A stretch of 64,000 bases of DNA, taken from assembly GCA_024235895.1 (NCBI GenBank), contig JACKLM010000002.1, positions 62,001 through 126,000 on the forward strand, read 5' to 3'. How positions within the stretch are numbered: the first letter of the stretch is position 1; each line of letters starts with the position of its first letter. The position numbers were made by a program, and so were the translations under genes. Source of the stretch: Burkholderiaceae bacterium. Its GTDB lineage: Bacteria > Pseudomonadota > Gammaproteobacteria > Burkholderiales > Burkholderiaceae_C. Shown here one piece after another: positions 26,211 through 34,598 of this stretch. Under the pieces are notes generated by a model. That model saw nothing but the letters and a program-made list of their open reading frames with translations. It had not been told where the DNA came from and searched no databases.

Positions 26211-27509
26211 TCAGTAGCCGAACAGGCGCGGGAAGAACAGCGCCAGCTCGGGCCAGTAGGTGGTCAGCAGCACGGTCGGCAGGAAGCCCAGCAGCAGCAA
26301 GCGCAGCGCCGGGCCGACGACCTCGACCACGCGCGCATTGCCGATGCGCGCGCCCATGTACAGGATCGAGGCGTAGGGTGGCGTGATGCCGCCGAGCGCG
26401 GTGTTGACGCCCATGATCGCGGCGAAGTGCACCGGGTCGACGCCGATCGCCTTCATCAGCGGCATCAGCAGCGGCGCCAGCAGGATGATTGCGGTGATGT
26501 CATTGACGATCATGCCGACGACGAACAGCACCAGGTTCACCAGCAGCAGGATCAGGATGCGGTCCTGCGTCAGCCCGAACACCGCGTCGACCATGCGCTG
26601 CGGGATCGACTCGAGCGTGAACATCTGGCTCAGGATCATGCTGAACAGGATCATCAGCATGATCGCGCCGACGGCGGTGCCGGCCTCCTTGCCGGCCTCG
26701 AACAGGGTGCGCAGGTTCAGCCCGCGGTAGACCGCCGCGCCGACCGGGACGGCGTAGATCACGGCCACCGCGGCAGCCTCGGTCGGTGTCAGCACGCCGC
26801 CGTAGATACCGCCGAGGATGATGACCGGCATCAGCAGCGCGGGGGCGGCGACGAGCGAGCGCCGGCGCGCCTGCGCGAGCATCGTCGCCAGGTCGGGCCG
26901 CGCTTGCAGCTGCAGGTCGAAGCGGCGCGCGGTCACGAGGTTGACGACGATCAGGCTGGCCGTGATCATGAGCCCGGGGCCCAGCGTCGCGAGGAAGGAC
27001 GCCAGGATCGAGGTGTCGGTGACCCAGCCGTACACGATCATCGTCACGCTCGGCGGGATCAGCAGCCCGAGCACCGACGAGCACGCGACCAGCGCCGTCG
27101 CGTAGCCGCGCGGGTAGCCCTGCTTGGTCATCTCGGGGATCAGCAGCGGCCCGATCGCGGCCACGCCGGTCAGCCCGCTGCCCGAGATCGCGCCGATCAC
27201 CGCGCAGCTCAGCGTCGCGACGACGCCCAGCCCGCCGCGCACATGGCCGATGAAAACGTCGACCAGCTTGAGCAGCGACGCGGCGATGCCACTGACGCTC
27301 ATCAGCGTGCCGGCCAGGATGAACAGCGGGATCGCCAGCAGCACCGGGTTGCCGAGCTGGCCGAAGCCCCACAGCATCGTGCCCTTCATCGTCACGCCGC
27401 CGAGCAGGCTCATCACCATCAGCCCGGCGCCGAAGCACATCGGCAGCGGCACGCCGATCGACAGCGCGACGACGAGCACGGCCAGCGCGAGCAACGCGAC
27501 CTCAAGCAT
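26211..27509 (-). CDS. TRAP transporter large membrane subunit (DctM-type)
   Basis: 432 residues with about twelve hydrophobic segments and the DctM motifs GSGLTGVAAIGPLLIPEM, VLGLLIPPSVTMIVYGWV, GGIYGGVLTPTEAAAVAVIY and LGGITPPYASILYMGARIG. Inner-membrane permease of the second TRAP system. It overlaps the dctQ-like gene by eight bases. The binding-protein gene follows after 38 bases. Confidence 0.88.
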   Translation of the reverse strand: MLEVALLALAVLVVALSIGVPLPMCFGAGLMVMSLLGGVTMKGTMLWGFGQLGNPVLLAIPLFILAGTLMSVSGIAASLLKLVDVFIGHVRGGLGVVATLSCAVIGAISGSGLTGVAAIGPLLIPEMTKQGYPRGYATALVACSSVLGLLIPPSVTMIVYGWVTDTSILASFLATLGPGLMITASLIVVNLVTARRFDLQLQARPDLATMLAQARRRSLVAAPALLMPVIILGGIYGGVLTPTEAAAVAVIYAVPVGAAVYRGLNLRTLFEAGKEAGTAVGAIMLMILFSMILSQMFTLESIPQRMVDAVFGLTQDRILILLLVNLVLFVVGMIVNDITAIILLAPLLMPLMKAIGVDPVHFAAIMGVNTALGGITPPYASILYMGARIGNARVVEVVGPALRLLLLGFLPTVLLTTYWPELALFFPRLFGY

Positions 27510-27978
27510 GGTCGTCTCCCCGGCCAGTAGCCGCCGCGAGGTGCCGCGCCAGGTCGCGCAGCGTGAATCCGATGATCAGCACCAGCGCCAGGATCAACGC
27601 GACGTCGGCATAGAAGACCGGCCAGTACAGCGTCGCGCTCTCGCGCTCGGTGCGCCATGAGTAGCGCGTGAAGTCCCAGGCCCACCAGGTCAGCCACGCG
27701 GTCACGACCAGGCTCACCGACTCGGCCAGCACGGCCAGGCGCGCGTGGCCACGCGGGGTGCGGATGAACAGCTCGAGCACGTTGGCCCGGATCTGCGTGT
27801 TCTCGCGCGACGCGTTGGCCGCGCCGAGCATGTACAGCCACAGGCTGGGGTACAGCGTCGCCTCCTCCAGCCCCATCAGCGGCGTCTGCAGCACGTAGCG
27901 CGTGAAGACCTGGACCGCCTGCGCGACGGCGACGGTGCCGATCAGCAGGGTCAGGATCCAGCGTGCCGCACGGTCCAT
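27502..27978 (-). CDS. TRAP transporter small membrane subunit (DctQ-type)
   Basis: 158 residues, four hydrophobic segments, with QAVQVFTRYVLQTPLMGLEE as the DctQ hallmark. It is the first gene of the minus-strand operon that continues to the RidA gene at 21941. GAGGAGA lies about ten bases before the ATG. The divergent LysR gene starts 153 bases away. Confidence 0.86.
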   Translation of the reverse strand: MDRAARWILTLLIGTVAVAQAVQVFTRYVLQTPLMGLEEATLYPSLWLYMLGAANASRENTQIRANVLELFIRTPRGHARLAVLAESVSLVVTAWLTWWAWDFTRYSWRTERESATLYWPVFYADVALILALVLIIGFTLRDLARHLAAATGRGDDHA

Positions 27979-28047
27979 GGCTCTTGTCTCCTCGTCGAGG
28001 GGTTCGACCGCCCCTTCGCTGGACGCGATCCTGCGCCTGGTCGAGTA

Positions 28048-28098
28048 TCGAGGCAAATTCTAAAAACCTATCTCGCGATCGATCGCATCGATACACTC
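28048..28098. promoter_or_regulatory. Divergent promoter/operator region, TRAP-oxidase operon and LysR gene
   Basis: The 153-base gap between the divergent genes contains a locally AT-richer stretch and the perfect 12-bp palindrome GCGATCGATCGC (28075-28086), followed by CATCGATAC. A LysR-type regulator usually binds such a shared region and controls both directions; the exact T-N11-A site is not certain. Confidence 0.4.
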
Positions 28099-28131
28099 GG
28101 GGTCCCGCCGCTGCCCCTGCCCTGTCGCGCC

Positions 28132-29130
28132 ATGAGCCTGCACCTGTCGCTGCGCCAGCTCGTCGTCTTCCGCGAGGTCATGCGGCGCGGGTCGGTGTCC
28201 GACGCCGCGCAGGCGCTGCACCGCAGCCAGCCTGCGCTCAGCGCGATGCTCGCCGGCATGGAGCGCCAGCTCGGCTTCGAGCTGTTCGTCCGCCACGGCA
28301 ACCGGCTGGTGCCCAAGCCCGAGGCGCACTTCTTCCTCGAGGAGGTCGACCGCGTCCTCGACAGCTTCGGCCGCGCAGTCGACATGATGGGCGCGGTGGC
28401 CAGGCTGCACGCCGGCCCGCTGCGCATCGCGTGCATGCCCGCGGCATCGCTGTTCCTGGTGCCGCGACTGGTCTCCGAATTCGTCCGCGACCGCCCCGGC
28501 GTGCAGGTCACGCTGATGAGCAACAGTTCGGTCGCGGTGCACGACTGGGTCGCGTCGCAGCAGTTCGACGTCGGCATCGCCGAGCTGCCGAGCGCGCGCG
28601 AGTCGCTGACGATCGACGCGATCGAGACCGATTGCGTGTGCGCGCTGCGGCGCGACGACCCGCTCGCGCGCCGCCGCGTGCTGACCCCGGCGGACCTCGA
28701 CGGGCGGCCGATGGCGGCACTGTTCGACGAGCATTTCACGCATGTAGCGACCGCACAGGCCTTTGCCGCCGCCGGGACGGTCTTCAACCAGCGTTTCGAG
28801 CTGCGCGCCTTCGTCCCCGGGTTCGACTTCGTCGAGCAGGGGCTCGCAGTCTGCCTGTGCGACCCGATCAGCGCGGCGAGCTACCGGATCTACCGCGGCG
28901 CGGCCGGGCCGCTGGTGTTCAGGCGCTTCGAGCCACGCATCGCCTTCCCGTTCGGCGTCCTGACACCGGCATTCCGGCCACCGTCGCTGCTCGCGCAGGC
29001 CTTCTGCGCCTCACTGCGCGAGCGCATCGTCGAGCTGATCAGCGATGCGACGGCGCCGGGCGCAGCTACTCCCGCGCGCACCAGGGGCACGCGCGCCAAC
29101 CTGGCGGCGTCGGGTCTGCCTGCACCTTAG
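28132..29130 (+). CDS. LysR-family transcriptional regulator
   Basis: 332 residues. The winged helix-turn-helix is clear at residues 4-62 (LSLRQLVVFREVMRRGSVSDAAQALHRSQPALSAMLAGMERQLG in two adjoining parts), followed by the periplasmic-binding-like sensor domain (LRIACMPAASLFLVPRLVSEF...VGIAELPSA). It is divergent from the TRAP/amine-oxidase operon and is its likely activator, responding to the amine substrate. Its last four bases overlap the convergent methyltransferase gene. Confidence 0.88.
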   Translation: MSLHLSLRQLVVFREVMRRGSVSDAAQALHRSQPALSAMLAGMERQLGFELFVRHGNRLVPKPEAHFFLEEVDRVLDSFGRAVDMMGAVARLHAGPLRIACMPAASLFLVPRLVSEFVRDRPGVQVTLMSNSSVAVHDWVASQQFDVGIAELPSARESLTIDAIETDCVCALRRDDPLARRRVLTPADLDGRPMAALFDEHFTHVATAQAFAAAGTVFNQRFELRAFVPGFDFVEQGLAVCLCDPISAASYRIYRGAAGPLVFRRFEPRIAFPFGVLTPAFRPPSLLAQAFCASLRERIVELISDATAPGAATPARTRGTRANLAASGLPAP

Positions 29131-29909
29131 CGCCGCTCGGCGCGGAACAGGTAGCGGTTCAGGCTGAAGAACCACGCGCCGCCGGCTGCCTGCGCGTGCA
29201 TGTCGTCGGCCCAGGCGCGCGCGTCGGCGGCCGCCGCGCCGCCGGCGAGCGCGACATAGTCGGCGATCAGCGGCACGATGCGGTGGCTGTAGCTCGCCTC
29301 GCGATGCTCGGCGTTCAGCAGCGGCAGCACCTGCACCTCGCGCAGCGCGAAACCGGCGCGCTCGAGCCGGCGCGCCAGCGTGCGCGGCAGATGAACGTCG
29401 GCGGCATGCGCTGCCCAGGCCGCCATCACGCGCGCGTGGCGCGCCGGGTCGGGCGCCATCCAGACCATCGAGTCCCAGTCGGTATCGACGACCAGCACCC
29501 GACCGCCCGGGCGCAGCACGCGCCGCATCTCGGCCAGCGCGGCGTCGACGTCGTCGACATATTCCAGCACCTGCGTGCTGACCGCGGCGTCGAATCCGGC
29601 GTCCGGCAGCGGCAGCCGTCGGGCGTCGCCCTCGACGATGCGCAGCTGCGGCCGCGCCGCGTTGTGCGCGCGCGCTGCGGCCAGCAGCGGGCCGCTCACG
29701 TCGACCGCGCAGACCTCGCCGCCGGCGCCGACGGCGTCGGCGATCTGGCCCGCCAGCAACCCCGGCCCGGCGCCGATGTCGAGCACGCGCTCGCCCGGCT
29801 GCGGCGCGAGCGCGGCGACGAAGGCGTCGCGCTGGGCGGCGACGTCGGGTGTCACGTACACGGCCAGCAGCTTGCGCGTGGCCTCTTCATCGTACTGCAG
29901 GACATCCAT
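29127..29909 (-). CDS. Class I SAM-dependent methyltransferase
   Basis: 260 residues. Motif I is GERVLDIGAGPGLLAGQIAD near residue 40, followed by VCAVDVSGPLLAAAR, RIVEGDARRLPLPDAGFD, VLEYVDDVDAALAEMRRVL and LRPGGRVLVVDTDW. This is the UbiE/Methyltransf_11 pattern. The substrate is unknown. It is convergent with the LysR gene and probably a single-gene transcript. Confidence 0.8.
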   Translation of the reverse strand: MDVLQYDEEATRKLLAVYVTPDVAAQRDAFVAALAPQPGERVLDIGAGPGLLAGQIADAVGAGGEVCAVDVSGPLLAAARAHNAARPQLRIVEGDARRLPLPDAGFDAAVSTQVLEYVDDVDAALAEMRRVLRPGGRVLVVDTDWDSMVWMAPDPARHARVMAAWAAHAADVHLPRTLARRLERAGFALREVQVLPLLNAEHREASYSHRIVPLIADYVALAGGAAAADARAWADDMHAQAAGGAWFFSLNRYLFRAERR

Positions 29910-30070
29910 CGGCCCCCTCCTCGACCTTCAGCGCCGCGGCGGCGCGGCGGCGCAGGCCCCGCGCGCGGCCCGGGGCGGAATCGGCGCCCGGCAGGGGAGC
30001 GGGTCGCGCGGGGCTTCCCGTGGGCGCTGTCGAGGCGGGCGCGCGCTCGCCGGCGACTCGGAGGTCGACT

Positions 30071-30721
30071 TCAGCCGGCTGCGGCGTCGGCGTTGGTGTC
30101 GGTGTCGGTGTCGGCGATCGTGCCTTGCTTGCGGTCCGGCCGCATGCCGCCCCGCGCTGCCGCCAGCGCCAGCAGGCCTGCCGCCAGCATGAGGCCGGTG
30201 GCAGGCTCGGGGACGACGGCGACACCGACGCCGCCGAGGTCGACCCCGGACCGGTCCGTCGCGCTGCCTGGGTAGGCCACGAGCTGCCACTCGCTGGCGC
30301 CGCTGGTGAAGAAGCGGCCGCCATCGAAGTGGCCGATCACGATTCTCGGTGCCGACGCCGGCGGGCCGGGATCGACCGCAGCCATCGCGAACACCTGCGC
30401 CGCGCCATCGGGAAGCTCCCATTGGCCCGTGAATTCGAACGCCAGTTCACCGGTCATCGGCGCGCCGATGCCGATCGCGAAGCTCGCTTCGACGCCATCG
30501 TCGCTGCACGCCAGCGGCGCCGTCGGCGCACCGCGGTCCAGCAGCGACCCGTCGAGGAAGAGCGAGCCCAGCCCCGAGAGCGCCGGGCTTCCGAGGTCAA
30601 CGCAGGGGTTCGGCGGGTAGTAGTTCAGCCTGAACTCCGCCTGCACCGCCGGCAGCGCCTGCGCCGCCGAGGCCGCCAGCGCCAGCAGCGCCGTCGCGGC
30701 CGTCGTTCGCATCGTCGTCAT
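30071..30721 (-). CDS. PEP-CTERM-like exported protein with extended C-terminus
   Basis: 216 residues with a signal peptide ending ASAAQA and a mature start ALPAVQAEFRLNYYPPNPCVD, close to the paralogue at 10856. A PEP-CTERM signal VVPEPATGLMLAAGLLALAAARGG is present, but it does not end at the basic cluster: about 20 more residues follow, including TDTDTDTN encoded by a GGTGTC/GTCGGT-type short tandem repeat. The usual sorting signal ends within a few residues of the Arg cluster, so processing by exosortase may be impaired. The extension may come from stop-codon loss or repeat expansion. ATG 30721 has GGAGG upstream. Confidence 0.72.
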   Translation of the reverse strand: MTTMRTTAATALLALAASAAQALPAVQAEFRLNYYPPNPCVDLGSPALSGLGSLFLDGSLLDRGAPTAPLACSDDGVEASFAIGIGAPMTGELAFEFTGQWELPDGAAQVFAMAAVDPGPPASAPRIVIGHFDGGRFFTSGASEWQLVAYPGSATDRSGVDLGGVGVAVVPEPATGLMLAAGLLALAAARGGMRPDRKQGTIADTDTDTNADAAAG

Positions 30722-31152
30722 CGATCGCCCTCCATCCTCCGGATCGCGGCGCTGGTGCGCCGACCCGTATCGGAGCGCTGGCGGATCGGCGGCGCATTGA
30801 CGTAGCGCATGCCGGTGCGTTGCCCAACGGCACGCACTCCACGGACGAGGGGGGTTCAGGACGGGGAAGGCTGCGGCCGGTGCGGCTGCATCTGGCTGGG
30901 GGTCTCTCTCCGCTGGGGGTCCACCGCCGCGCACCGCCGGGGGTCCAACGCCGGGGGTCCAACGCCGGGGGTCAGGTCCCCAATTCCACAGTGTGGAATT
31001 GGGGACCTGACCCCCTCGAGACCCCCTCGATGAGACTCCCTCGATGCGCCGCCATGCCCGTGATACCCGCGTGGGCATCCTCGCGCGGTTGCGTCCCTGC
31101 GGCCGGGGCTGCGTCAGACTGTTGCCGTCACGAACCCGCAGGAGCGCTCACG
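30722..31152. other. Intergenic region with family B repeat
   Basis: This 431-base gap between divergent genes holds no convincing gene. Its centre is the tandem-repeat-plus-palindrome element listed separately; after the palindrome, CCCCCTCGA-type units are repeated up to about 31045. Confidence 0.6.
30939..31015. repeat. Perfect 49-base palindrome preceded by two 14-mers, family B copy
   Basis: Two exact 14-mers GGGGGTCCAACGCC (30939-30966) run directly into a perfect palindrome (30967-31015) with 24-bp arms around one central base. The arm begins GGGGGTCAGGTCCCC and ends TTCCACA. Related copies with the same design lie at 7635 and 21862. Confidence 0.8.
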
Positions 31153-31608
31153 ATGTTCGGCCCGGTCACGATCCCGTTCGGGGTTCGGATGCTGTTCAAC
31201 ACCGTCAAGCTCAAGCCCGGCGTCACGATCGACGATGTCGAGCTGGCGCTGGCCGAGATGTGCAACGTCGTCAAGGAGACCTATGGCGACGGCCAGGGTG
31301 GCTTCGTCGCCGGGCAGGTGATGCGGTTCGCCGGCTTCGTCTCCGACGAGGGGTCGATCGACGGCGGCGCCCCTGCGCAGGGCGTGGCCGATCACGACCT
31401 GGCGATCGTGACCTACTGGCGATCGTTCGAGCAGCACGAGCGCTCGCACGCCGACGCGGTCTTCCGCGAGAAGTTCGCGCAGCTCGCCACGCACTGCGAG
31501 CACACAACCGAGCTCGGCTACGAGCTGCTGTGGCAGGGCCAGCCGGAGGCGAAGGCCGGCGCCGACGCGAAGCCCGCCGCGACGAGAGCGGCGACGGAGT
31601 CAGCCTGA
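31153..31608 (+). CDS. Unknown small cytosolic protein
   Basis: 151 residues, no signal peptide or membrane segment. AGGAG nine bases upstream supports ATG 31153. The sequence has two halves: MLFNTVKLKPGVTIDDVELALAEMCNVV and DLAIVTYWRSFEQHERSHAD...FAQLATHCEHTTELGYELLW. Their spacing suggests a ferredoxin-like (dimeric alpha-beta barrel) fold, like many small monooxygenase- or Dabb-type proteins. Several histidines (QHERSHAD, HCEHTTE) could bind a metal or heme. The tail is Ala/Lys-rich. I do not recognise the family and assign no function. It is the last gene before the benzoyl-CoA cluster, in the opposite direction. Confidence 0.6.
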   Translation: MFGPVTIPFGVRMLFNTVKLKPGVTIDDVELALAEMCNVVKETYGDGQGGFVAGQVMRFAGFVSDEGSIDGGAPAQGVADHDLAIVTYWRSFEQHERSHADAVFREKFAQLATHCEHTTELGYELLWQGQPEAKAGADAKPAATRAATESA

Positions 31609-31733
31609 ATCGCGCGAACGTCGGCCGGTTCGCGTTCGTTCATCCAGGAGCAACCGCAAGCTCGGGTATCTACTCGCTACCCGCTGCAGGGATCGGCTGC
31701 CTGTCCGCCGGTGGCATGCGGCGACCGGCGCGA

Positions 31734-31980
31734 GCCGAGGCCAGCGGGTACCCTTCCGCTCCATGTCCCCCGCCAGCGGCCTTTGGCCGCTGGCTCCTCC
31801 TCTACTTCCGCGGAAGGGCACCCGCCGTCCTCGGCGGGCAGCGGCAGTGGTATTCGACCGTTGAACACCAACTCGGCTGCCTGCCTGGGACGGCGGGCGC
31901 CCTTGACCGTAAGTAACGGAGGAGCCGGCGGCGCAGCCGACGGCGGGGGACATGAAGGGCAAGGGCGCCCGCCGTCCTCG
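31734..31980. repeat. REP/BIME-like double hairpin, copy 1
   Basis: Two stem-loops lie in inverted orientation. Unit 1 has an imperfect 25-bp stem (31734-31758 with 31811-31835) and unit 2 a perfect 17-bp stem (31889-31905 with 31960-31976). Both loops share the pattern CATGTCCCCCG - inner hairpin - CTCCTC..TACTT, reversed in unit 2. A related element lies at 50726. It occupies most of the 488-base gap between the unknown gene and the ferredoxin gene; no gene was seen in that gap. Confidence 0.75.
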
Positions 31981-32096
31981 GCCCGCGCGGTCATGGCGCG
32001 CACACGAAGGAATGGCGACTGTGCCAGTGGCAGCAACCTGCCAGACGCGGCCCTCGAGACTCGCCCAACACCTGGGCGACCAATCGCGACGCCGGC

Positions 32097-32342
32097 TCAG
32101 CCGTGCAGGCCCTCGTACTTTGCCTGCAGTTCCTCCGGCGTCTCGACGAAGTCGGGATGCGGGACGATGCAATCGGCCGGGCAGACGAGCTTGCACTGCG
32201 GCTCGTCCTCGGCGCCGACGCACTCGGTGCAGCGCAGCGGGTCGATGACGTAGATCGGGTCACCAGCCTCGATCGCCTCGTTCGGGCAGACCGGCTTGCA
32301 GGCGTCGCAGGCGGTGCAGTCTTCGGTGATCATCAGGGCCAT
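32097..32342 (-). CDS. fdx: 2[4Fe-4S] ferredoxin of the benzoyl-CoA reductase system
   Basis: 81 residues. The first cluster motif is CTACDACKPVCP. The second is CTEC followed by an eight-residue insertion before CKLVCPADC, the Chromatium/Thauera-type spacing (CxxC-x8-CxxxC). Such ferredoxins have very low potentials. A short C-terminal helix follows (ETPEELQAKYEGLHG). It is the last gene of the had-oah-dch-bcrCBAD-fdx operon and should carry electrons from the korAB enzyme to benzoyl-CoA reductase in the cytoplasm. Confidence 0.93.
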   Translation of the reverse strand: MALMITEDCTACDACKPVCPNEAIEAGDPIYVIDPLRCTECVGAEDEPQCKLVCPADCIVPHPDFVETPEELQAKYEGLHG

Positions 32343-32375
32343 GGGAGCAACTCCTCGGGTTGGACGGGTGCGAGT

Positions 32376-33212
32376 CTAGGCCGCAGCGGCCTCGAGTTCG
32401 GCGAGCTTGGCGTGACGGTAGGCGCCCCAGATCGCGGCACCGATCGCGCCGGCGAAGATCGAGTCCGGGTGCGAACGCGCCTCGACGTTGACCTTCTCGT
32501 TGACCATCTCCTCCTGCATCGCCGCCAGCAGCCCGCTGTCCAGCGCCAGCCCGCCGGTCAGCAGCGCCACACCGCCCTTCACGCCGGTGACCTTGAGCAG
32601 CTTGACGAGGCGCGAGGCCATCGACAGGTGGATGCCCTTGAGGATGTCGGGGGTCGCGATGCCGCGGCTGACCATGTTGATGACGTCGGTCTCGGCGAGC
32701 ACGGCGCAGATCGAGCTGACCTTCTCCGGATCCTGCGAGGTCTTGGACAGCGAGCCGATCTCCTCGACCGCGACCCCGAGGTAGCGCGCGATATTCTCGA
32801 GGAACTGCCCCGATCCCGACGCGCACTGGCTGGTCATCTTGTAGTTCAGCACCTTGCCGCGCTCGTCGACCGAGATCGCGCGCCCGTTGAGCGCGCCGAT
32901 GTCGACCACCGCGCGCGCCTCCGGGTCGAGGAAGACGCCGCCGCGCGCGTGCGTCGTCATCGAGTAGAAGTGGCCGGTGGCGAACTTGACGTTCTCGCCC
33001 TCGCCGGTGGTGGCGATGTAGTCGACGTCGCCCTCGTCGACGCCGGCGTCGGCGAGCACACCGTCGAAGGTCTCGCGCGCCAGCGTCATCGGGTCGCGGC
33101 GGCGGATGCGCTCGACGCGCTTGGCCAGCCACTCGTGGTGGTCGCCGTCGGTGCGGAACAGCACGGCCTTGACGGCGCCGGAGCCGATGTCGATGCCTGC
33201 GGTGATCGTCAT
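32376..33212 (-). CDS. bcrD: Benzoyl-CoA reductase subunit D (ATPase)
   Basis: 278 residues, matching the roughly 30-kDa D subunit of Thauera. The ASKHA-ATPase start GIDIGSGAVKAVLF binds the phosphate; CASGSGQFLENIARYLG and SSICAVLAETDVI carry the two cysteines that, with those of BcrA, hold a bridging [4Fe-4S] cluster. TGGLALDSG is the adenosine motif. BcrA and BcrD together hydrolyse ATP to drive electrons to the BcrBC ring-reducing module. It follows bcrA by 23 bases. Confidence 0.93.
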   Translation of the reverse strand: MTITAGIDIGSGAVKAVLFRTDGDHHEWLAKRVERIRRRDPMTLARETFDGVLADAGVDEGDVDYIATTGEGENVKFATGHFYSMTTHARGGVFLDPEARAVVDIGALNGRAISVDERGKVLNYKMTSQCASGSGQFLENIARYLGVAVEEIGSLSKTSQDPEKVSSICAVLAETDVINMVSRGIATPDILKGIHLSMASRLVKLLKVTGVKGGVALLTGGLALDSGLLAAMQEEMVNEKVNVEARSHPDSIFAGAIGAAIWGAYRHAKLAELEAAAA

Positions 33213-33235
33213 GATGGGTTGCTCCTCGTCGGCGT

Positions 33236-34576
33236 TCAGTTGCGGGCCTCGGCGACCTTGCCCTCCTCGACGACCGCGCGCCAGGCGAAGGTCGCACCGC
33301 CGAGCGCGCCGGTGTAGATCGAGTCGGGATCGATGTTGAGCGTGAGCTTGCCGTAGTTCTCCTCGACCAGCTCGTTGAGCGCCTTCACCGCGGCCTCGTT
33401 CTTGGCGACGCCGCCGGTGAAGGTGAACTCGTTGCGGATGCCGCCCGAGCGCGCCAGGATCGACATCGCGCGCAGGATGATCGAGCGGTGCAGCCCGGCC
33501 ATGATGTCCTCGCGCTTGTCGCCCAGTGCCAGGCGGTCGCGCAGCTCGGCGCCGGCGAAGACGGTGCAGGTGCTGTTGATGCGGATCGTCTTGGTCGACT
33601 TCATCGCCAGCGGCCCCAGCTCGTGCAGGCCCATGTTCATCTCGTCGGCGATGTAGCCCAGGTAGCGCCCGCAGCCGGCGGCGCAGCGGTCGTTCATCTG
33701 GAAGCTCTCGACGATGCCGGCCGGGTCGACCTGAATCGCCTTCGTGTCCTGGCCGCCGATGTCGAGCACGGTCGCGGTACCCGGGTACATGACGTGCGCG
33801 CCCAGCCCGTGGCACAGGATCTCGCTGCGGATGTGCTCCTTCGAGAACGGCAGCCGTGCGCGGCCGTAGCCGGTGCCGACGACGTAGGTCTCGATCATGT
33901 CGGTGTCGAGCACGCCCTTGATCGGCGCCTCGATCGCGCCGCGCTGGCCCTGCGTGCCGGGCAGCGCGACGAAGCTGCGCTCCAGCGCCGCCAGCAGGTG
34001 GCGGCGGACCGAATCCGTGTAGACGCGGTTTTCGACCTCGATGATCGAGCGGTCGAACAGGTTGAGCAGGTAGTCGTAGCGCGTGCCCATCTCCTTGGCG
34101 ACCTCCTCGCCGATCGCCAGGTACTGGCTGCCGGCGATATCGCGGAAGAAGTCGCTCTTGCGCTTGGCGCCGGGGGCGAACAGCGCAGGGGCCTCGACCG
34201 TGACGCGCTTGAAGACCTCGTCCAGCGCCTCGCGCACGACGCCGGCGTCGCCGCCGAAGTTCGCCGTCTCCAGGCTGCGGCGGCAGGTCTCCTCGAGGTC
34301 GACGAGCTGCTCGAGGTACTGCTCGGCGCGGAAGTCGCGCTCGAGCTGGCCGATGAAGGTGTCGAGGTCGCCGTTGAGCGCCCCGGTTCGCGCCAGCGCC
34401 TGGCGGAACAGGTGGAAGCGGCCGTTGATCAGCGCCTCGGTCTTGGCGACCGTGGCGGCGGTGTCGTAGTTCGAGCGCGAGTTGGTGATCCCGCGTCCGA
34501 TGACGTTCTGGTCCTCGTCGATGACGACCGCCTTGGTCGTCGTCGAGCCGAGGTCGATGCCGATGAAGCAGCGCAT
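33236..34576 (-). CDS. bcrA: Benzoyl-CoA reductase subunit A (ATPase)
   Basis: 446 residues. Phosphate-binding start FIGIDLGSTTTKAVVIDED, second motif VLDIGGQDTKAIQVD, cluster cysteines in NDRCAAGCGRYLGYIADEM and NSTCTVFAGAEL, adenosine motif FTGGVAKNEAAVKAL. This is the larger ATPase subunit, cytoplasmic, paired with BcrD. The size and the order C-B-A-D match the Thauera aromatica type rather than the ATP-independent Bam type. It follows bcrB by 22 bases. Confidence 0.95.
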   Translation of the reverse strand: MRCFIGIDLGSTTTKAVVIDEDQNVIGRGITNSRSNYDTAATVAKTEALINGRFHLFRQALARTGALNGDLDTFIGQLERDFRAEQYLEQLVDLEETCRRSLETANFGGDAGVVREALDEVFKRVTVEAPALFAPGAKRKSDFFRDIAGSQYLAIGEEVAKEMGTRYDYLLNLFDRSIIEVENRVYTDSVRRHLLAALERSFVALPGTQGQRGAIEAPIKGVLDTDMIETYVVGTGYGRARLPFSKEHIRSEILCHGLGAHVMYPGTATVLDIGGQDTKAIQVDPAGIVESFQMNDRCAAGCGRYLGYIADEMNMGLHELGPLAMKSTKTIRINSTCTVFAGAELRDRLALGDKREDIMAGLHRSIILRAMSILARSGGIRNEFTFTGGVAKNEAAVKALNELVEENYGKLTLNIDPDSIYTGALGGATFAWRAVVEEGKVAEARN

Positions 34577-34598
34577 GTGTGGTTCCCCTCGCGTCGGT

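Noticed and set aside
30820..31033. Short plus-strand frame over the 49-base palindrome
   Set aside because: No ribosome-binding site, and the sequence is the repeat itself; a non-coding explanation is sufficient.
31600..32263. Several open frames over the double-hairpin element near 31.8 kb
   Set aside because: They consist of repeat sequence read in different frames and have no consistent start or protein features.
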